Positions 1 to 7,760 of a stretch of 11,604 nucleotides of DNA are shown here, in pieces. The stretch's first letter is position 1. Each line of letters opens with the position of its first letter. Made by a program: the position numbers and the translations under genes. The stretch lies in assembly GCA_030691435.1 (NCBI GenBank), contig JAUYEK010000291.1:1-11604 (forward strand), written 5' to 3'. Source of the stretch: Sulfuricella sp. (GTDB lineage: Bacteria > Pseudomonadota > Gammaproteobacteria > Burkholderiales > Sulfuricellaceae). Below the pieces are notes generated by a model, which was not told where the DNA came from, did no database searches, and worked only from the letters and a program-made list of their open reading frames with translations.

Positions 1-864
1 ATACAAATCCTCGCGGAAGCTGCCGCGCGCCACCGCCTCGCCCATGTCGCGGTTGGAGGTGGCAATGATCCTGATATCGAGCGGAATCGCCTTATGCCCG
101 CCGACACGCTCCACCTCGCGCTCCTGCAGCACCCGCAACAGCTTGGCCTGGAGCGGCATCGGCATTTCGGATACCTCATCCAGCAGCAGGGTGCCGCCCT
201 GTGCCTGCTCGAACTTGCCCGCATGGGACTGGGCGGCGCCGGTAAAAGCGCCCTTTTCGTAACCGAATAAAGTGGATTCAAGCAGATTTTCCGGAATCGC
301 CGCGCAGTTTATAGCCACGAAGGGCTTGTCGGCACGCGGGCTGTGCCGGTGGATGAAGCGCGCCATCACTTCCTTGCCACAACCTGACTCACCTGTAATC
401 AATATCGTCGCGCTGGTAGCAGCAACCTTCCGTGCCAACCCCAGCAGTTCGACCATGCGAGGGTCTTCAGCCACCATTTCAGAGCCGTTAGCCGGTTGCG
501 CAGAGAGCATATAGCGCGCCACCTCTGCCAACAGACTGTCCGGCTCGAATGGCTTGGTCAGGTAAGTACACGCCCCTGCGCGCATCGCTTCCACCGCCTT
601 ATCGATCATGCCATAGGCGGTCATCAGCAGCACCGGGACATAAGGATAGGCCGACTTGATTTCGCGCAAAAGAGCATGACCATCCATGGGATGCATCTGC
701 ACATCCGTCACGACCAGGCCGACCCTGCGCTTTCCCAGCACCGCAAGCGCCGCCAGCCCATCGGCAGCGTCCAGCGTCTCGTAGCCGGCCAAACCCAGCG
801 TGTCGCACAAGGCTTCGCGCAGGTCTCGGTCGTCCTCAACGATCAGGATAGGCAATGTTTTCAT
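1..864 (-). CDS. flrC: Sigma54-dependent response regulator, FlrC/FleR type (C-terminus beyond window)
   Basis: The visible 288 residues begin with a receiver domain (about 1-120). Its acidic pocket is E10, D11 and D12, the likely phospho-acceptor is D54, and T82 and K104 complete the site. An AAA+ sigma54-activator domain follows, with Walker A GESGCGKE (158-165), the sigma54-contacting loop GAFTGA (205-210) and Walker B GGTLLLDE (223-230). The rest of the AAA+ domain and the DNA-binding helix-turn-helix lie beyond base 1. In this family the phosphorylated protein oligomerises and drives sigma54-RNA polymerase. The FlrC/FleR assignment rests mainly on the FlrB-like kinase encoded just upstream and on the chemotaxis genes nearby. 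The ATG at 864 gives the usual short lead into the receiver, but no good Shine-Dalgarno sequence precedes it. In the receiver, the proline usually found four residues after the phosphorylated Asp is His58, with Pro59 next to it. A general NtrC-type regulator is the alternative. Confidence 0.9.
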   Translation of the reverse strand, partial: MKTLPILIVEDDRDLREALCDTLGLAGYETLDAADGLAALAVLGKRRVGLVVTDVQMHPMDGHALLREIKSAYPYVPVLLMTAYGMIDKAVEAMRAGACTYLTKPFEPDSLLAEVARYMLSAQPANGSEMVAEDPRMVELLGLARKVAATSATILITGESGCGKEVMARFIHRHSPRADKPFVAINCAAIPENLLESTLFGYEKGAFTGAAQSHAGKFEQAQGGTLLLDEVSEMPMPLQAKLLRVLQEREVERVGGHKAIPLDIRIIATSNRDMGEAVARGSFREDLY

Positions 865-912
865 GGTTTCGCGATTTGAAATTTTCTGGATTACCCTAAA
901 CAAAGGCTATTT

Positions 913-1044
913 AGCCACAGATTAACACGGATTAACACAGACAAAACAATGCGTTGCGAGATTATTGCCATTCATCCGAAAGGTGCTTGAGATCAGAAAG
1001 GTAACTCATTGATAATCTGTGTACATCTGTATTAATCCGTGGCT
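913..1044. repeat. Imperfect inverted repeat between flrB and flrC
   Basis: Two 29-base arms at 913-941 and 1016-1044 are imperfect reverse complements, 24 of 29 by eye. They enclose about 74 bases. The left arm has an inner 10-base period: CACAGATTAA, CACGGATTAA, then CACAGA from 916. The outer ends read AGCCAC on one side and GTGGCT on the other. This resembles a decayed palindromic or MITE-like element. Motifs of the form CCACGGATTAACACAGATT are, as I recall, found dispersed in many environmental bacterial genomes. It fills most of the 200 bp between the two genes, where a kinase-regulator pair is usually tightly spaced. No clear target duplication was seen. Confidence 0.65.
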
Positions 1045-1064
1045 GAAACTGTTTTTTTATAGGA

Positions 1065-2231
1065 TTATAGCTTGGGTAGCCGCAGAATGAATTCGCTACC
1101 GCAACCTGGGGCCGATTTGACCTGAACGGAACCCCGATGCGCCTCGGCCACGCCGCGCACAATCGCCAGCCCCAAACCCGTTCCATCGGTGCGGGTCGTG
1201 TAAAACGGCTCAAACAGGCGCTCCTGGGTTGCAGCATCGATTCCCTTGCCATTGTCGACCACAGCAATCGACACCATTCCATCCTCCCCTGCTTCGCTCC
1301 TCAGGCTGACCCGCCCGCCCTCCGTGCAAGCCTGCATGGCATTCTCCAGCAGGTTGAGCAATGCGCCGGTCAAAGCCTTTCGACTACCCATCACGGCGGC
1401 GCCCCGGCCATCATCCTGAATACTGAAATTCAGCCCGCGCTCAATCATTTGCGGCTCCATGACCTGCTGCAGGTCAACCAGCACGGAAGACATCCGAACC
1501 ACATCCTGGCCCCCGCCCTCCCCTTTCACGAACGACAGCATATCCTGGATCAGGTGCTCAAGGTGATGAAGACGCGCCAGCACTTTATCTGCGAAGCGGA
1601 TTCGCTCGTTTTCAGGTAAATCAAGTTTTTTCAGGTGGGAGGCGTAGAGCAGAGCGGTAGCGAGCGGCGTGCGCAACTGATGCGCCAAGCCCGCCGCCAT
1701 CTCGCCCATCGCAGACAGTCTCTGATGCCGCTGCAGCTCGCGCTGCATTTTGTAGGCTTCGGTCATGTCATGGATCAGCAACACCTGTCCACCAGCGGCG
1801 TCCAGCGGGCTGCTGGATATGCTGACCCGACGCGGCGCAGCCCCGCTGACCGGCGCAAGATCCCACTCGTGCGGCACCACGGCCTGGCCCAGCGAGCGCG
1901 CCGCGATCTCCGCCCAGGCGCGTCCCATGAGAGATTCCCCCAGCAGTTCCCGGGCGGCTGGGTTCAACTCGATAATAGCGCCCTGTTGATCCAGCACCAC
2001 CACACCTGCCGGCATGGCGGAAAGCAGATGGGACAGACGCTGCGACAGCGCCTCCTTTTCCAGCAACTGCCGTCGCAATTCCACATTGGCGACAGCGAGC
2101 TCACCGGTCAGGCGCTCCACCTGCTGCTGCAACTCCTGGTAGGCGCCGGTAAGCTGTGCAGAAGCCTCGTTGAACAACGAAAATGCCTGCTCCAGCTCTT
2201 TCGGATCTACCTGCTTGGGGGTATTCGACAA
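1065..2231 (-). CDS. flrB: PAS-domain sensor histidine kinase, FlrB/FleS type
   Basis: This is a 388-residue soluble kinase with no membrane segment. An N-terminal, probably coiled-coil stretch (about 10-70) is rich in Leu, Gln and Glu. A PAS domain follows at about 67-155. The dimerisation/phospho-acceptor helix carries GLAHQLRTPL with His184, and the following ATALLYASHL is typical of FleS/FlrB kinases. The ATPase domain shows the N box LLNLLENAMQ (291-300), G1 DNGKGID (326-332), an F box FEPFYTTR (340-347) and G2 GTGLGLAIV (350-358). In the family it phosphorylates FlrC/FleR to switch on late flagellar genes. The start is TTG: AAGGAG (bases 2241-2246 on this strand) lies nine bases ahead of it, and no in-frame ATG occurs between the upstream stop and this codon. 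An out-of-frame ATG in the spacer opens only a short reading frame. What signal it senses cannot be read here. Confidence 0.92.
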   Translation of the reverse strand: MSNTPKQVDPKELEQAFSLFNEASAQLTGAYQELQQQVERLTGELAVANVELRRQLLEKEALSQRLSHLLSAMPAGVVVLDQQGAIIELNPAARELLGESLMGRAWAEIAARSLGQAVVPHEWDLAPVSGAAPRRVSISSSPLDAAGGQVLLIHDMTEAYKMQRELQRHQRLSAMGEMAAGLAHQLRTPLATALLYASHLKKLDLPENERIRFADKVLARLHHLEHLIQDMLSFVKGEGGGQDVVRMSSVLVDLQQVMEPQMIERGLNFSIQDDGRGAAVMGSRKALTGALLNLLENAMQACTEGGRVSLRSEAGEDGMVSIAVVDNGKGIDAATQERLFEPFYTTRTDGTGLGLAIVRGVAEAHRGSVQVKSAPGCGSEFILRLPKL

Positions 2232-2565
2232 TGCATTAAGCTCCTTGGCCGGTTCATGCCGGAATCATACCGCAATTGATCCGGTCATTGTTGAACGGTT
2301 AACCCTTGGGACAGCTCCCGAAAACATTTACCGAGCACCGGAAAAGCTCGTCTTGCCGCCCAACTCGACACTCAAAGGCCCGAGTTAACAGACCGGCAGT
2401 TGCATTAAATCGTCGGCCAATTTAAATTATGTGCTGAAAACAGCGCGCAACCGCCCGATTTACAGAATGCAACTTAGCAATATTGAGGTATGATACTGAA
2501 AAATGTCCTGCCTGCCAGGCCCGACGGAGGTTCGGGATCAGGACTTTTCACGGAGAGCTAACGAC
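2232..2565. other. Divergent intergenic region between flrB and cheV
   Basis: This 334-base stretch separates the minus-strand flrB from the first plus-strand cheV and must hold the promoters for both. I see a small inverted pair TTAAAT (2405-2410) and ATTTAA (2420-2425) separated by nine bases, which could be an operator or chance. There is also a weak flagellar-sigma-like arrangement, TGAA at 2435 with CCCGATTT at 2454-2461. No convincing sigma54 -24/-12 element was found in either direction. An in-frame ATG at 2503 lies inside this region but is a poorer start for cheV than 2566. Confidence 0.5.
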
Positions 2566-3519
2566 ATGTCACAACTCTTAAAAAATATTGACGCCCGCAC
2601 CAAGCTGGCCGGCACCAACAAGCTGGAGATACTGCTGTTCACCCTGGGCACGGACAGCCGCACCGGCCGCAGGGAAACATTTGGAGTCAATGTTTTCAAG
2701 GTGCGCGAAGTCATGCGGGTGCCGGCGATCACCCACGCCCCGGACATGCCGCCCTCGGTTGAAGGCATGGTCAGTCTGCGCGGCGTCCTGGTACCGGTTG
2801 TCGACCTGGTTAAATATGCCGGCGTGGAATCCGGCCAAAAGCCGGAAATCATGATCGTCACCGAGTACAACGGCCACACTCAGGGGTTTCTGGTGGAAGC
2901 GGTAGATACCATCCTGCGCCTCGACTGGGCGGCCATGCGCGTTCCACCCGACATGCTCACCGCGCAGATGGGGGGGCTGGTCACCGCAGTCACCGAACTG
3001 GCGGACGGCCGCCTGGTGATGATGATGGACGTGGAAAAAGTGCTTTCCGAAACCAGCCGTTACGATGACGAATACCTGTTTAACAACATCAGCCCCATTG
3101 AAGTGAAAGATCGCACCGTCTTTTTTGCCGACGACTCATCCGTCGCCCGCAACCAGATCTCGCGCACCCTGGATGCCATGAACATCCGACACATCAGCGC
3201 CAATAACGGCAAGCAGGCGTGGGATGAACTACAAAGGATTGCCGCTCAGGCTGATGCAGCTCATGTCCCAATCACCAATTTCATCCAGCTGATTCTCACC
3301 GATGTGGAAATGCCGGAAATGGACGGTTACGTGCTCACCAAACACGTCAAGAGCGACCCTCGATTTGCCGGCATTCCGGTCATCATGCACTCCTCCTTGA
3401 GCAGCGAAGCCAACCAGCAACTTGGCCGGGCGGTCGGCGTGGACGACTATGTTCCGAAATTCGAACCACATAAGCTGGCGACCACGCTCACCCAGTTGTT
3501 AAGCGAACCTCTTAAATAA
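2566..3519 (+). CDS. cheV: Chemotaxis protein CheV (CheW-like domain plus receiver), copy 1
   Basis: The protein has 317 residues. A CheW-like coupling domain occupies about 15-165 and a CheY-like receiver about 183-315. The receiver has the acidic pair D189/D190, the phospho-acceptor D246 in LTDVEMPEMDG, S276 at the Thr/Ser switch position and K298. CheV proteins join receptors and CheA into arrays, as CheW does, and their receiver can be phosphorylated by CheA, which is thought to help adaptation. The ATG at 2566 is preferred over the in-frame ATG at 2503. GGAGA (2552-2556) lies nine bases ahead, and the N-terminus MSQLLKNIDARTKLAG then matches the neighbouring copy. Compared with copy 2 it has about six extra residues in the first CheW-domain loop (around 28-40, rich in Arg and Thr). 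It ends 12 bases before the chosen start of copy 2, so the two are probably co-transcribed. Confidence 0.94.
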   Translation: MSQLLKNIDARTKLAGTNKLEILLFTLGTDSRTGRRETFGVNVFKVREVMRVPAITHAPDMPPSVEGMVSLRGVLVPVVDLVKYAGVESGQKPEIMIVTEYNGHTQGFLVEAVDTILRLDWAAMRVPPDMLTAQMGGLVTAVTELADGRLVMMMDVEKVLSETSRYDDEYLFNNISPIEVKDRTVFFADDSSVARNQISRTLDAMNIRHISANNGKQAWDELQRIAAQADAAHVPITNFIQLILTDVEMPEMDGYVLTKHVKSDPRFAGIPVIMHSSLSSEANQQLGRAVGVDDYVPKFEPHKLATTLTQLLSEPLK

Positions 3520-3531
3520 ATGGGGAATAGC

Positions 3532-4464
3532 ATGGAAAAGCACAACCCGCTCCTCGATACAGTGGATGCCAGAACCAAACTGGCCGGCTCCAACAAGATG
3601 GAAATCCTGCTCTTCACATTGGGCAGCGGAGAAATTTTCGGCATTAACGTATTCAAGGTACGTGAAGTCTGCCAGACCCCCAAGGTCACAAAATCCCCCA
3701 ATATGCCCGATGGCGTCGAGGGCGTGATTTCCCTGCGCGGCAATATCATCCCGGTCATCGCGCTGGCCCAGATCATCCATCTGGACGAAGTGCCGGAAGA
3801 CACCGGGCACACCATGATCGTCACCGAATACAGCCGCCATACCCAGGGCTTCCTGGTGCATGACGTCGACCGCATCATTCGCGTCGATTGGGACAAGGTC
3901 AAACCCCCTCAAACCATGCTGACCGGCAACGATGGCCTGATCACCGCGATCACGGAACTGCCGGACGGCAAACTGGTTTCAATTCTCGACGTCGAACAGA
4001 TTCTGGCCAACGCCATTGGAATCGAACCCGTGCCCGACCTCGCCCCGGTCGATACGGACGCAGAACTGGCAGTGTTCTTTGCAGATGACTCCGCGATCGC
4101 GCGCAAGGAAATCGTCATGGTGCTGGACAAGCTGGGAGTTAAATACCAGCAGGCCACCAACGGCCTGGAAGCCTGGGAAAGGCTGCAGAACATGGCCGCC
4201 CGTTCCCAGCAGGATGGCTCCACGGTGTACGACCAGATCAAGGTCATTCTCGTGGATGCGGAAATGCCGGAAATGGACGGTTATGTCCTGACGAAAAACA
4301 TTAAATCCGACCGGCGATTCGAAGGCATCCCCGTGGTCATGCATTCCTCACTTTCGTCGGAAGCCAACCGCGACATGGGCAAACGTGTCGGCGTGGACGC
4401 CTATGTCGCAAAATTTGACCCGACCGTCCTGGCCGACACTTTACGCCCCTTATTACTCAGATAG
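3532..4464 (+). CDS. cheV: Chemotaxis protein CheV, copy 2
   Basis: This 310-residue protein has the same two-domain layout as its upstream neighbour: a CheW-like domain at about 18-165 and a receiver at about 178-308. The receiver site is complete, with D185/D186, phospho-acceptor D242 in LVDAEMPEMDG, S272 and K294. Long stretches are shared with copy 1, such as VFFADDS, EMPEMDGYVLTK and HSSLSSEAN. The pair therefore looks like an old tandem duplication that has since diverged, mostly in the CheW-like half and the linker. The ATG at 3532 is chosen because GGGGA (3522-3526) precedes it. An in-frame ATG at 3520, directly after the stop of copy 1, would add four residues. Its role should be receptor-CheA coupling with phosphorylation-dependent tuning. 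Whether the two copies serve different receptors cannot be told from sequence. Confidence 0.93.
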   Translation: MEKHNPLLDTVDARTKLAGSNKMEILLFTLGSGEIFGINVFKVREVCQTPKVTKSPNMPDGVEGVISLRGNIIPVIALAQIIHLDEVPEDTGHTMIVTEYSRHTQGFLVHDVDRIIRVDWDKVKPPQTMLTGNDGLITAITELPDGKLVSILDVEQILANAIGIEPVPDLAPVDTDAELAVFFADDSAIARKEIVMVLDKLGVKYQQATNGLEAWERLQNMAARSQQDGSTVYDQIKVILVDAEMPEMDGYVLTKNIKSDRRFEGIPVVMHSSLSSEANRDMGKRVGVDAYVAKFDPTVLADTLRPLLLR

Positions 4465-4572
4465 ACTGGCCGATGAAGCACAACAGCAAAATTCAGGCTG
4501 ACGCCCTAAACCGCGCCATGACATCATACAATGGCGAGATGAGCAGAAAACACATGACCCGCGGGGTAGTCC

Positions 4573-4962
4573 ATGGCCGATAAGAACATGAAATTCCTGA
4601 TCGTCGACGATTTTTCGACAATGAGAAGGATCATACGCAATCTGCTGAAGGAACTCGAATTCACCAACGCCGATGAAGCCGAAGATGGCGTTGTCGCACT
4701 CGCCAAACTGCGCGGCGGCAATTTTGAATTCGTGGTCAGCGACTGGAACATGCCCAACATGACTGGCATTGAGCTGCTCAAGGCGATCCGCGCAGATGAC
4801 ACGCTGAAGCACTTACCCGTGTTAATGGTGACCGCCGAAGCCAAGAAGGAAAACATCATCGCGGCGGCTCAAGCCGGCGCCAGCGGCTATGTCGTCAAAC
4901 CTTTTACGGCTGCCGTGCTGGAAGAGAAGCTGAATAAAATTTTTGAAAAAATGGGCAAATGA
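4573..4962 (+). CDS. cheY: Chemotaxis response regulator CheY
   Basis: This is a stand-alone receiver of 129 residues, the usual CheY length. All key residues fall at the numbers known from Escherichia coli CheY: D12 and D13 (metal binding), D57 in SDWNMP (phosphorylation), T87, Y106 and K109. Phosphorylated CheY binds the flagellar switch protein FliM and changes rotation. It receives phosphate from CheA and loses it with CheZ help, and both are encoded downstream. GGGG at 4563-4566 gives a modest ribosome site before the ATG at 4573. The gene follows cheV copy 2 after 108 bases and precedes cheZ by 18 bases. The leader contains GCCGATGA (4469-4476), which resembles a flagellar sigma28 -10 box, but the matching -35 is poor. 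Confidence 0.97.
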   Translation: MADKNMKFLIVDDFSTMRRIIRNLLKELEFTNADEAEDGVVALAKLRGGNFEFVVSDWNMPNMTGIELLKAIRADDTLKHLPVLMVTAEAKKENIIAAAQAGASGYVVKPFTAAVLEEKLNKIFEKMGK

Positions 4963-4967
4963 TTATT

Positions 4968-4973
4968 AAGGAG
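4968..4973 (+). promoter_or_regulatory. Ribosome binding site fixing the GTG start of cheZ
   Basis: AAGGAG sits seven bases before the GTG at 4981. An ATG immediately after the site (4974) opens only four codons before a stop, so GTG is the start of cheZ. Confidence 0.8.
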
Positions 4974-4980
4974 ATGCTCG

Positions 4981-5739
4981 GTGAGTAACATTACTTCAGG
5001 CAGCGGGGATTCCGACGATCTGGAAGCCCTGTTCGATAGCATTGTCATGGCCGGCAACACACAACCGGCAGCACCCGAAACCAAACAGGAAACCCCCGCG
5101 CCAACCGCAACGGCTGACCCAACAATAGATCCCGGCGATGAGAGCCTGTTCTCGCAAATCGGCCACTTGACGCGCAAACTGCACGATACGCTACGTGAAC
5201 TGGGGTATGACAAAAAACTGGCGGCAACGGTAGATGCCATACCCGACACCCGCGAACGCCTTGCCTATATTGCGACCATGACGCAACAAGCGGCAGAACG
5301 CGCACTGACCGCCACCGAAGTCGCCCAGCCGATTCAGGAAAAGCTCGAAGCGGGTGCGATGGGGCTCAGCTCAAAGTGGCAGCGCCTGTTCGACAATCAG
5401 CTCAGTCTGGAAGAGTTCAAACAACTGGCGGATGAAACCCGCAGCTACCTGAAAGAAGTTCCCCGCCACACCAAGGCAACCAATGCCCAGCTCATGGAAA
5501 TCATGATGGCGCAGGACTTTCAGGATCTGACCGGTCAGGTGATCAAGAAGGTCATCGATATGGCCCAGCAAATGGAACGGGACATGTTGCAATTGCTGCT
5601 GGCGACGACACCTGCCGAGAAGAAAAGCGAAATGGATGCCGGTTTGCTGAATGGCCCGGTGATCAATGCCGAAGGCAGGACTGACGTGGTGACCAGCCAG
5701 GTCCAGGTCGACGATCTGCTCGAAAGCCTGGGCTTCTAA
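4981..5739 (+). CDS. cheZ: CheY-P phosphatase CheZ
   Basis: The protein has 252 residues, somewhat longer than the roughly 214 of E. coli CheZ. The extra length is mainly an N-terminal segment rich in Pro, Thr and Ala (about 25-55). The long helical core carries the catalytic region IMMAQDFQDLTGQVIKK (174-190). D182 and Q186 correspond to the catalytic Asp143 and Gln147 of E. coli CheZ. The C-terminus QVQVDDLLESLGF is the conserved tail helix that binds CheY. In the cytoplasm CheZ speeds dephosphorylation of CheY-P and ends the motor signal. The gene starts at GTG, 18 bases after cheY, and the two are almost certainly one transcript. A 163-base spacer with inverted repeats separates it from cheA. 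Confidence 0.96.
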   Translation: MSNITSGSGDSDDLEALFDSIVMAGNTQPAAPETKQETPAPTATADPTIDPGDESLFSQIGHLTRKLHDTLRELGYDKKLAATVDAIPDTRERLAYIATMTQQAAERALTATEVAQPIQEKLEAGAMGLSSKWQRLFDNQLSLEEFKQLADETRSYLKEVPRHTKATNAQLMEIMMAQDFQDLTGQVIKKVIDMAQQMERDMLQLLLATTPAEKKSEMDAGLLNGPVINAEGRTDVVTSQVQVDDLLESLGF

Positions 5740-5741
5740 CG

Positions 5742-5862
5742 TGAACATCGCGAAGCGACACCTCATCACTCTCCCCCTCTGGGGGAGAGGTAGGAGAGAG
5801 GGAACGGACACGGCGAGAAGCGATGTTCATCATTCGGGGCGGCGATTCTCGCCATGTCCGTT
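5742..5862. repeat. Interleaved inverted repeats between cheZ and cheA
   Basis: Three inverted pairs lie in the cheZ-cheA spacer. First, TGAACATCGC (5742-5751) is the exact reverse complement of 5820-5829. Second, CTCTCCCCC (5769-5777) pairs exactly with 5781-5789 around a three-base loop. Third, a 17-base arm at 5803-5819 pairs with 5846-5862 with one mismatch. The first and third pairs cross rather than nest, and arm 5803-5819 directly abuts arm 5820-5829. The CT/GA-rich hairpin resembles dispersed REP-type palindromes known from many proteobacteria. The block could be an inserted repetitive element or an RNA element controlling cheA. Sequence alone does not decide this. Confidence 0.7.
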
Positions 5863-5902
5863 AATCCAACACTCAAATAAACCGCAGTAGCCGGGAGAAA
5901 CC

Positions 5903-7738
5903 ATGAGCCACTTCGCCGGAATGGAAGAGTTACTACAGGATTTTCTGACAGAAGCGGGCGAGCTGCTGTCCGATGTAGACAACAAATTGGTCGAACTGGA
6001 AAAGCGTCCCAGTGACAAGGCGCTGCTAAACGATATTTTCCGCGGCTTCCACACGATCAAGGGCGGCGCCGGATTCCTCAACGTCAACGATCTGGTCGAG
6101 CTGTGCCACCGCACCGAAAACCTGTTCGACAAGTTGCGCACCGGCGAGCTGGCCCTGACCGCCGAAATCATGGATGTCATCATGAACGCAACCGGCGTGG
6201 TGCGCACCATGTTCGGCTCGCTCGCCCAGTCGCAGCTGCCGGACGCGGCGGATGCCGCGCTTCTGAAGGCACTGGACTGCGTTCTGGCTGGCGAAAAGTT
6301 GGTGCTGGCGACTCTTGCCGCACCAGCCGAGCCAGCCAACGCAGACCAGGCCACCACCCAGGAATCCGGCGATCCGGATTGGCAGGCGTTGTACCACACC
6401 GTTACCGGCACGCCTGCGGAAAACATCGCCGCATCCCAGGAAGTTGCCCTCCCCATGGAGATTGCACCGGTTATCCACGCTGCGGCCCAGGTCAACCTCG
6501 CGCCCCGCGCCAAGGCGCCTTCCGCACAGCAGCCTGCCGCCAAGGAAACCACCATCCGCGTAGACACATCGCGGCTGGACATGGTGCTCAACCTTTCCGG
6601 CGAAATCGGCCTCACCAAGAACCGCCTTACCTGTCTGCGCGCGAATATCCTCCAGGGCAAGACCGATGGAGAGACCCTCAAGGCGCTGGACGAAGCCGTC
6701 AGCCACCTGGACCTTTTGGTGGGCGACCTGCAAAACGCCGTGATGAAAACCCGGATGCAGCCGATCGGCAGACTGTTCCAGAAATACCCACGCCTGGCGC
6801 GCGACCTTGCCCGGCAACTGGGAAAAGACGTCGAACTGCTGATCGTGGGCGAAGAAACCGAAATCGACAAGACCATGATCGAGGATCTTAACGATCCCAT
6901 CGTCCATCTGGTGCGCAATGCGGTGGACCATGGCGTGGAAAGCACGCAAGATCGAGTCGCCGCAGGCAAGCCGACCAAGAGTCTGGTGAAACTTTCCGCC
7001 ATGCAGTCAGGCGATCACATCGTTATCGAGATCGCCGACGACGGCAAAGGCATGCGGCCCGACACCATACGCCGCAAGGCTATCGAAAAAGGGCTGATCG
7101 ATACTGAAGCGGCAAACTCACTGGATGACAAGCAGTCTCTCAACCTGATCTTCCTGCCCGGCTTTTCGACCAAGGACGAGATTTCCGACGTTTCCGGACG
7201 GGGTGTCGGCATGGATGTCGTGCGCACCAACATCCAGAAACTGAATGGCCGGATTGACATCAACTCGGTCGTCGGCCACGGCACGACCATTACCATCTCC
7301 CTGCCGCTGACCCTGGCCATTCTCCCGGTACTGGTGGTACGCCTGGGCGAGCAGCCTTTTGCCGTACCGCTTTCCATGGTGCGCGAGATCATCCCGATCC
7401 ATCCCGAAGAAATCCAGCGTGTTGCAGGCCGCGCAACCATGGTAGTGCGCGACGAAGTTCTGCCGGTGCGGTCCCTGGCCAGCCTGATCGGCTGGCCGCA
7501 GGATGGCATGCCGTCCTTCGGCGTCCTGATGCAGGCCACAGCCACCAACTTTATCCTGGCTATCGACGGCTTCCTCGGCCGGGATGACGTGGTCATCAAG
7601 CCGCTGCATGACATCAAACCCAAGGGCATCGCCGGCGCCACCCTGTCCGGCGACGGCCTGGTGGTGCTGGTGCTGGATATCGAAGAACTACTGGAAATGA
7701 GCACCGAGGCAACTCATGCATCGATGTTTACCGCGTAA
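5903..7738 (+). CDS. cheA: Chemotaxis histidine kinase CheA, apparently without a P2 domain
   Basis: This is a 611-residue cytoplasmic kinase. The P1 phosphotransfer domain (about 7-120) holds the phospho-acceptor His50 in FHTIKGGAGFL. Residues about 130-214 are an Ala/Pro/Gln-rich linker where a P2 CheY/CheB-docking domain would normally sit, and I see no such fold. P3 dimerisation begins near 216. The P4 ATPase domain has the N box LVRNAVDHG (336-344), G1 DDGKGM (379-384), a loop GFSTKDEISDVSGRGVG, and G2 within GRGVGMDVV (432-440). A CheW-like P5 domain fills about 470-600. CheA takes signals from receptor arrays and phosphorylates CheY. GGGAGA lies shortly before the ATG at 5903. An ATG seven codons in is a less likely start. 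The gene follows cheZ after an unusual repeat-filled spacer, so it might have its own promoter. Confidence 0.96.
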   Translation: MSHFAGMEELLQDFLTEAGELLSDVDNKLVELEKRPSDKALLNDIFRGFHTIKGGAGFLNVNDLVELCHRTENLFDKLRTGELALTAEIMDVIMNATGVVRTMFGSLAQSQLPDAADAALLKALDCVLAGEKLVLATLAAPAEPANADQATTQESGDPDWQALYHTVTGTPAENIAASQEVALPMEIAPVIHAAAQVNLAPRAKAPSAQQPAAKETTIRVDTSRLDMVLNLSGEIGLTKNRLTCLRANILQGKTDGETLKALDEAVSHLDLLVGDLQNAVMKTRMQPIGRLFQKYPRLARDLARQLGKDVELLIVGEETEIDKTMIEDLNDPIVHLVRNAVDHGVESTQDRVAAGKPTKSLVKLSAMQSGDHIVIEIADDGKGMRPDTIRRKAIEKGLIDTEAANSLDDKQSLNLIFLPGFSTKDEISDVSGRGVGMDVVRTNIQKLNGRIDINSVVGHGTTITISLPLTLAILPVLVVRLGEQPFAVPLSMVREIIPIHPEEIQRVAGRATMVVRDEVLPVRSLASLIGWPQDGMPSFGVLMQATATNFILAIDGFLGRDDVVIKPLHDIKPKGIAGATLSGDGLVVLVLDIEELLEMSTEATHASMFTA

Positions 7739-7760
7739 GGGCTAAGGGCCTAAAATTCCA

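Noticed and set aside
962..1282. Minus-strand reading frame of 106 codons overlapping the flrB 3' end and the inverted repeat
   Set aside because: It overlaps flrB out of frame, and its last third is simply translated repeat (for example PRINTDVHR), so it is not a credible gene.
2257..2270. Sigma54 promoter for flrB on the minus strand
   Set aside because: GG and GC dinucleotides are ten bases apart, but the remaining consensus positions (CAC and TT) are missing.
2435..2461. Flagellar sigma28 promoter before cheV copy 1
   Set aside because: TGAA with CCCGATTT at 15-base spacing matches both boxes only partly, within chance expectation for 270 bases.
4450..4476. Flagellar sigma28 promoter before cheY
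   Set aside because: GCCGATGA is a good -10 match, but the -35 position reads TTATTACT, a poor match to TAAA-type consensus, and it overlaps the end of cheV copy 2. Left as an unproven hint.
5830..7002. Long minus-strand open frames (390 and 307 codons) opposite cheA
   Set aside because: They lie antisense to a clear, complete CheA. Their residue content (Ser/Arg/Ala-rich) is typical of antisense frames in GC-rich genes, and no domain is recognisable.
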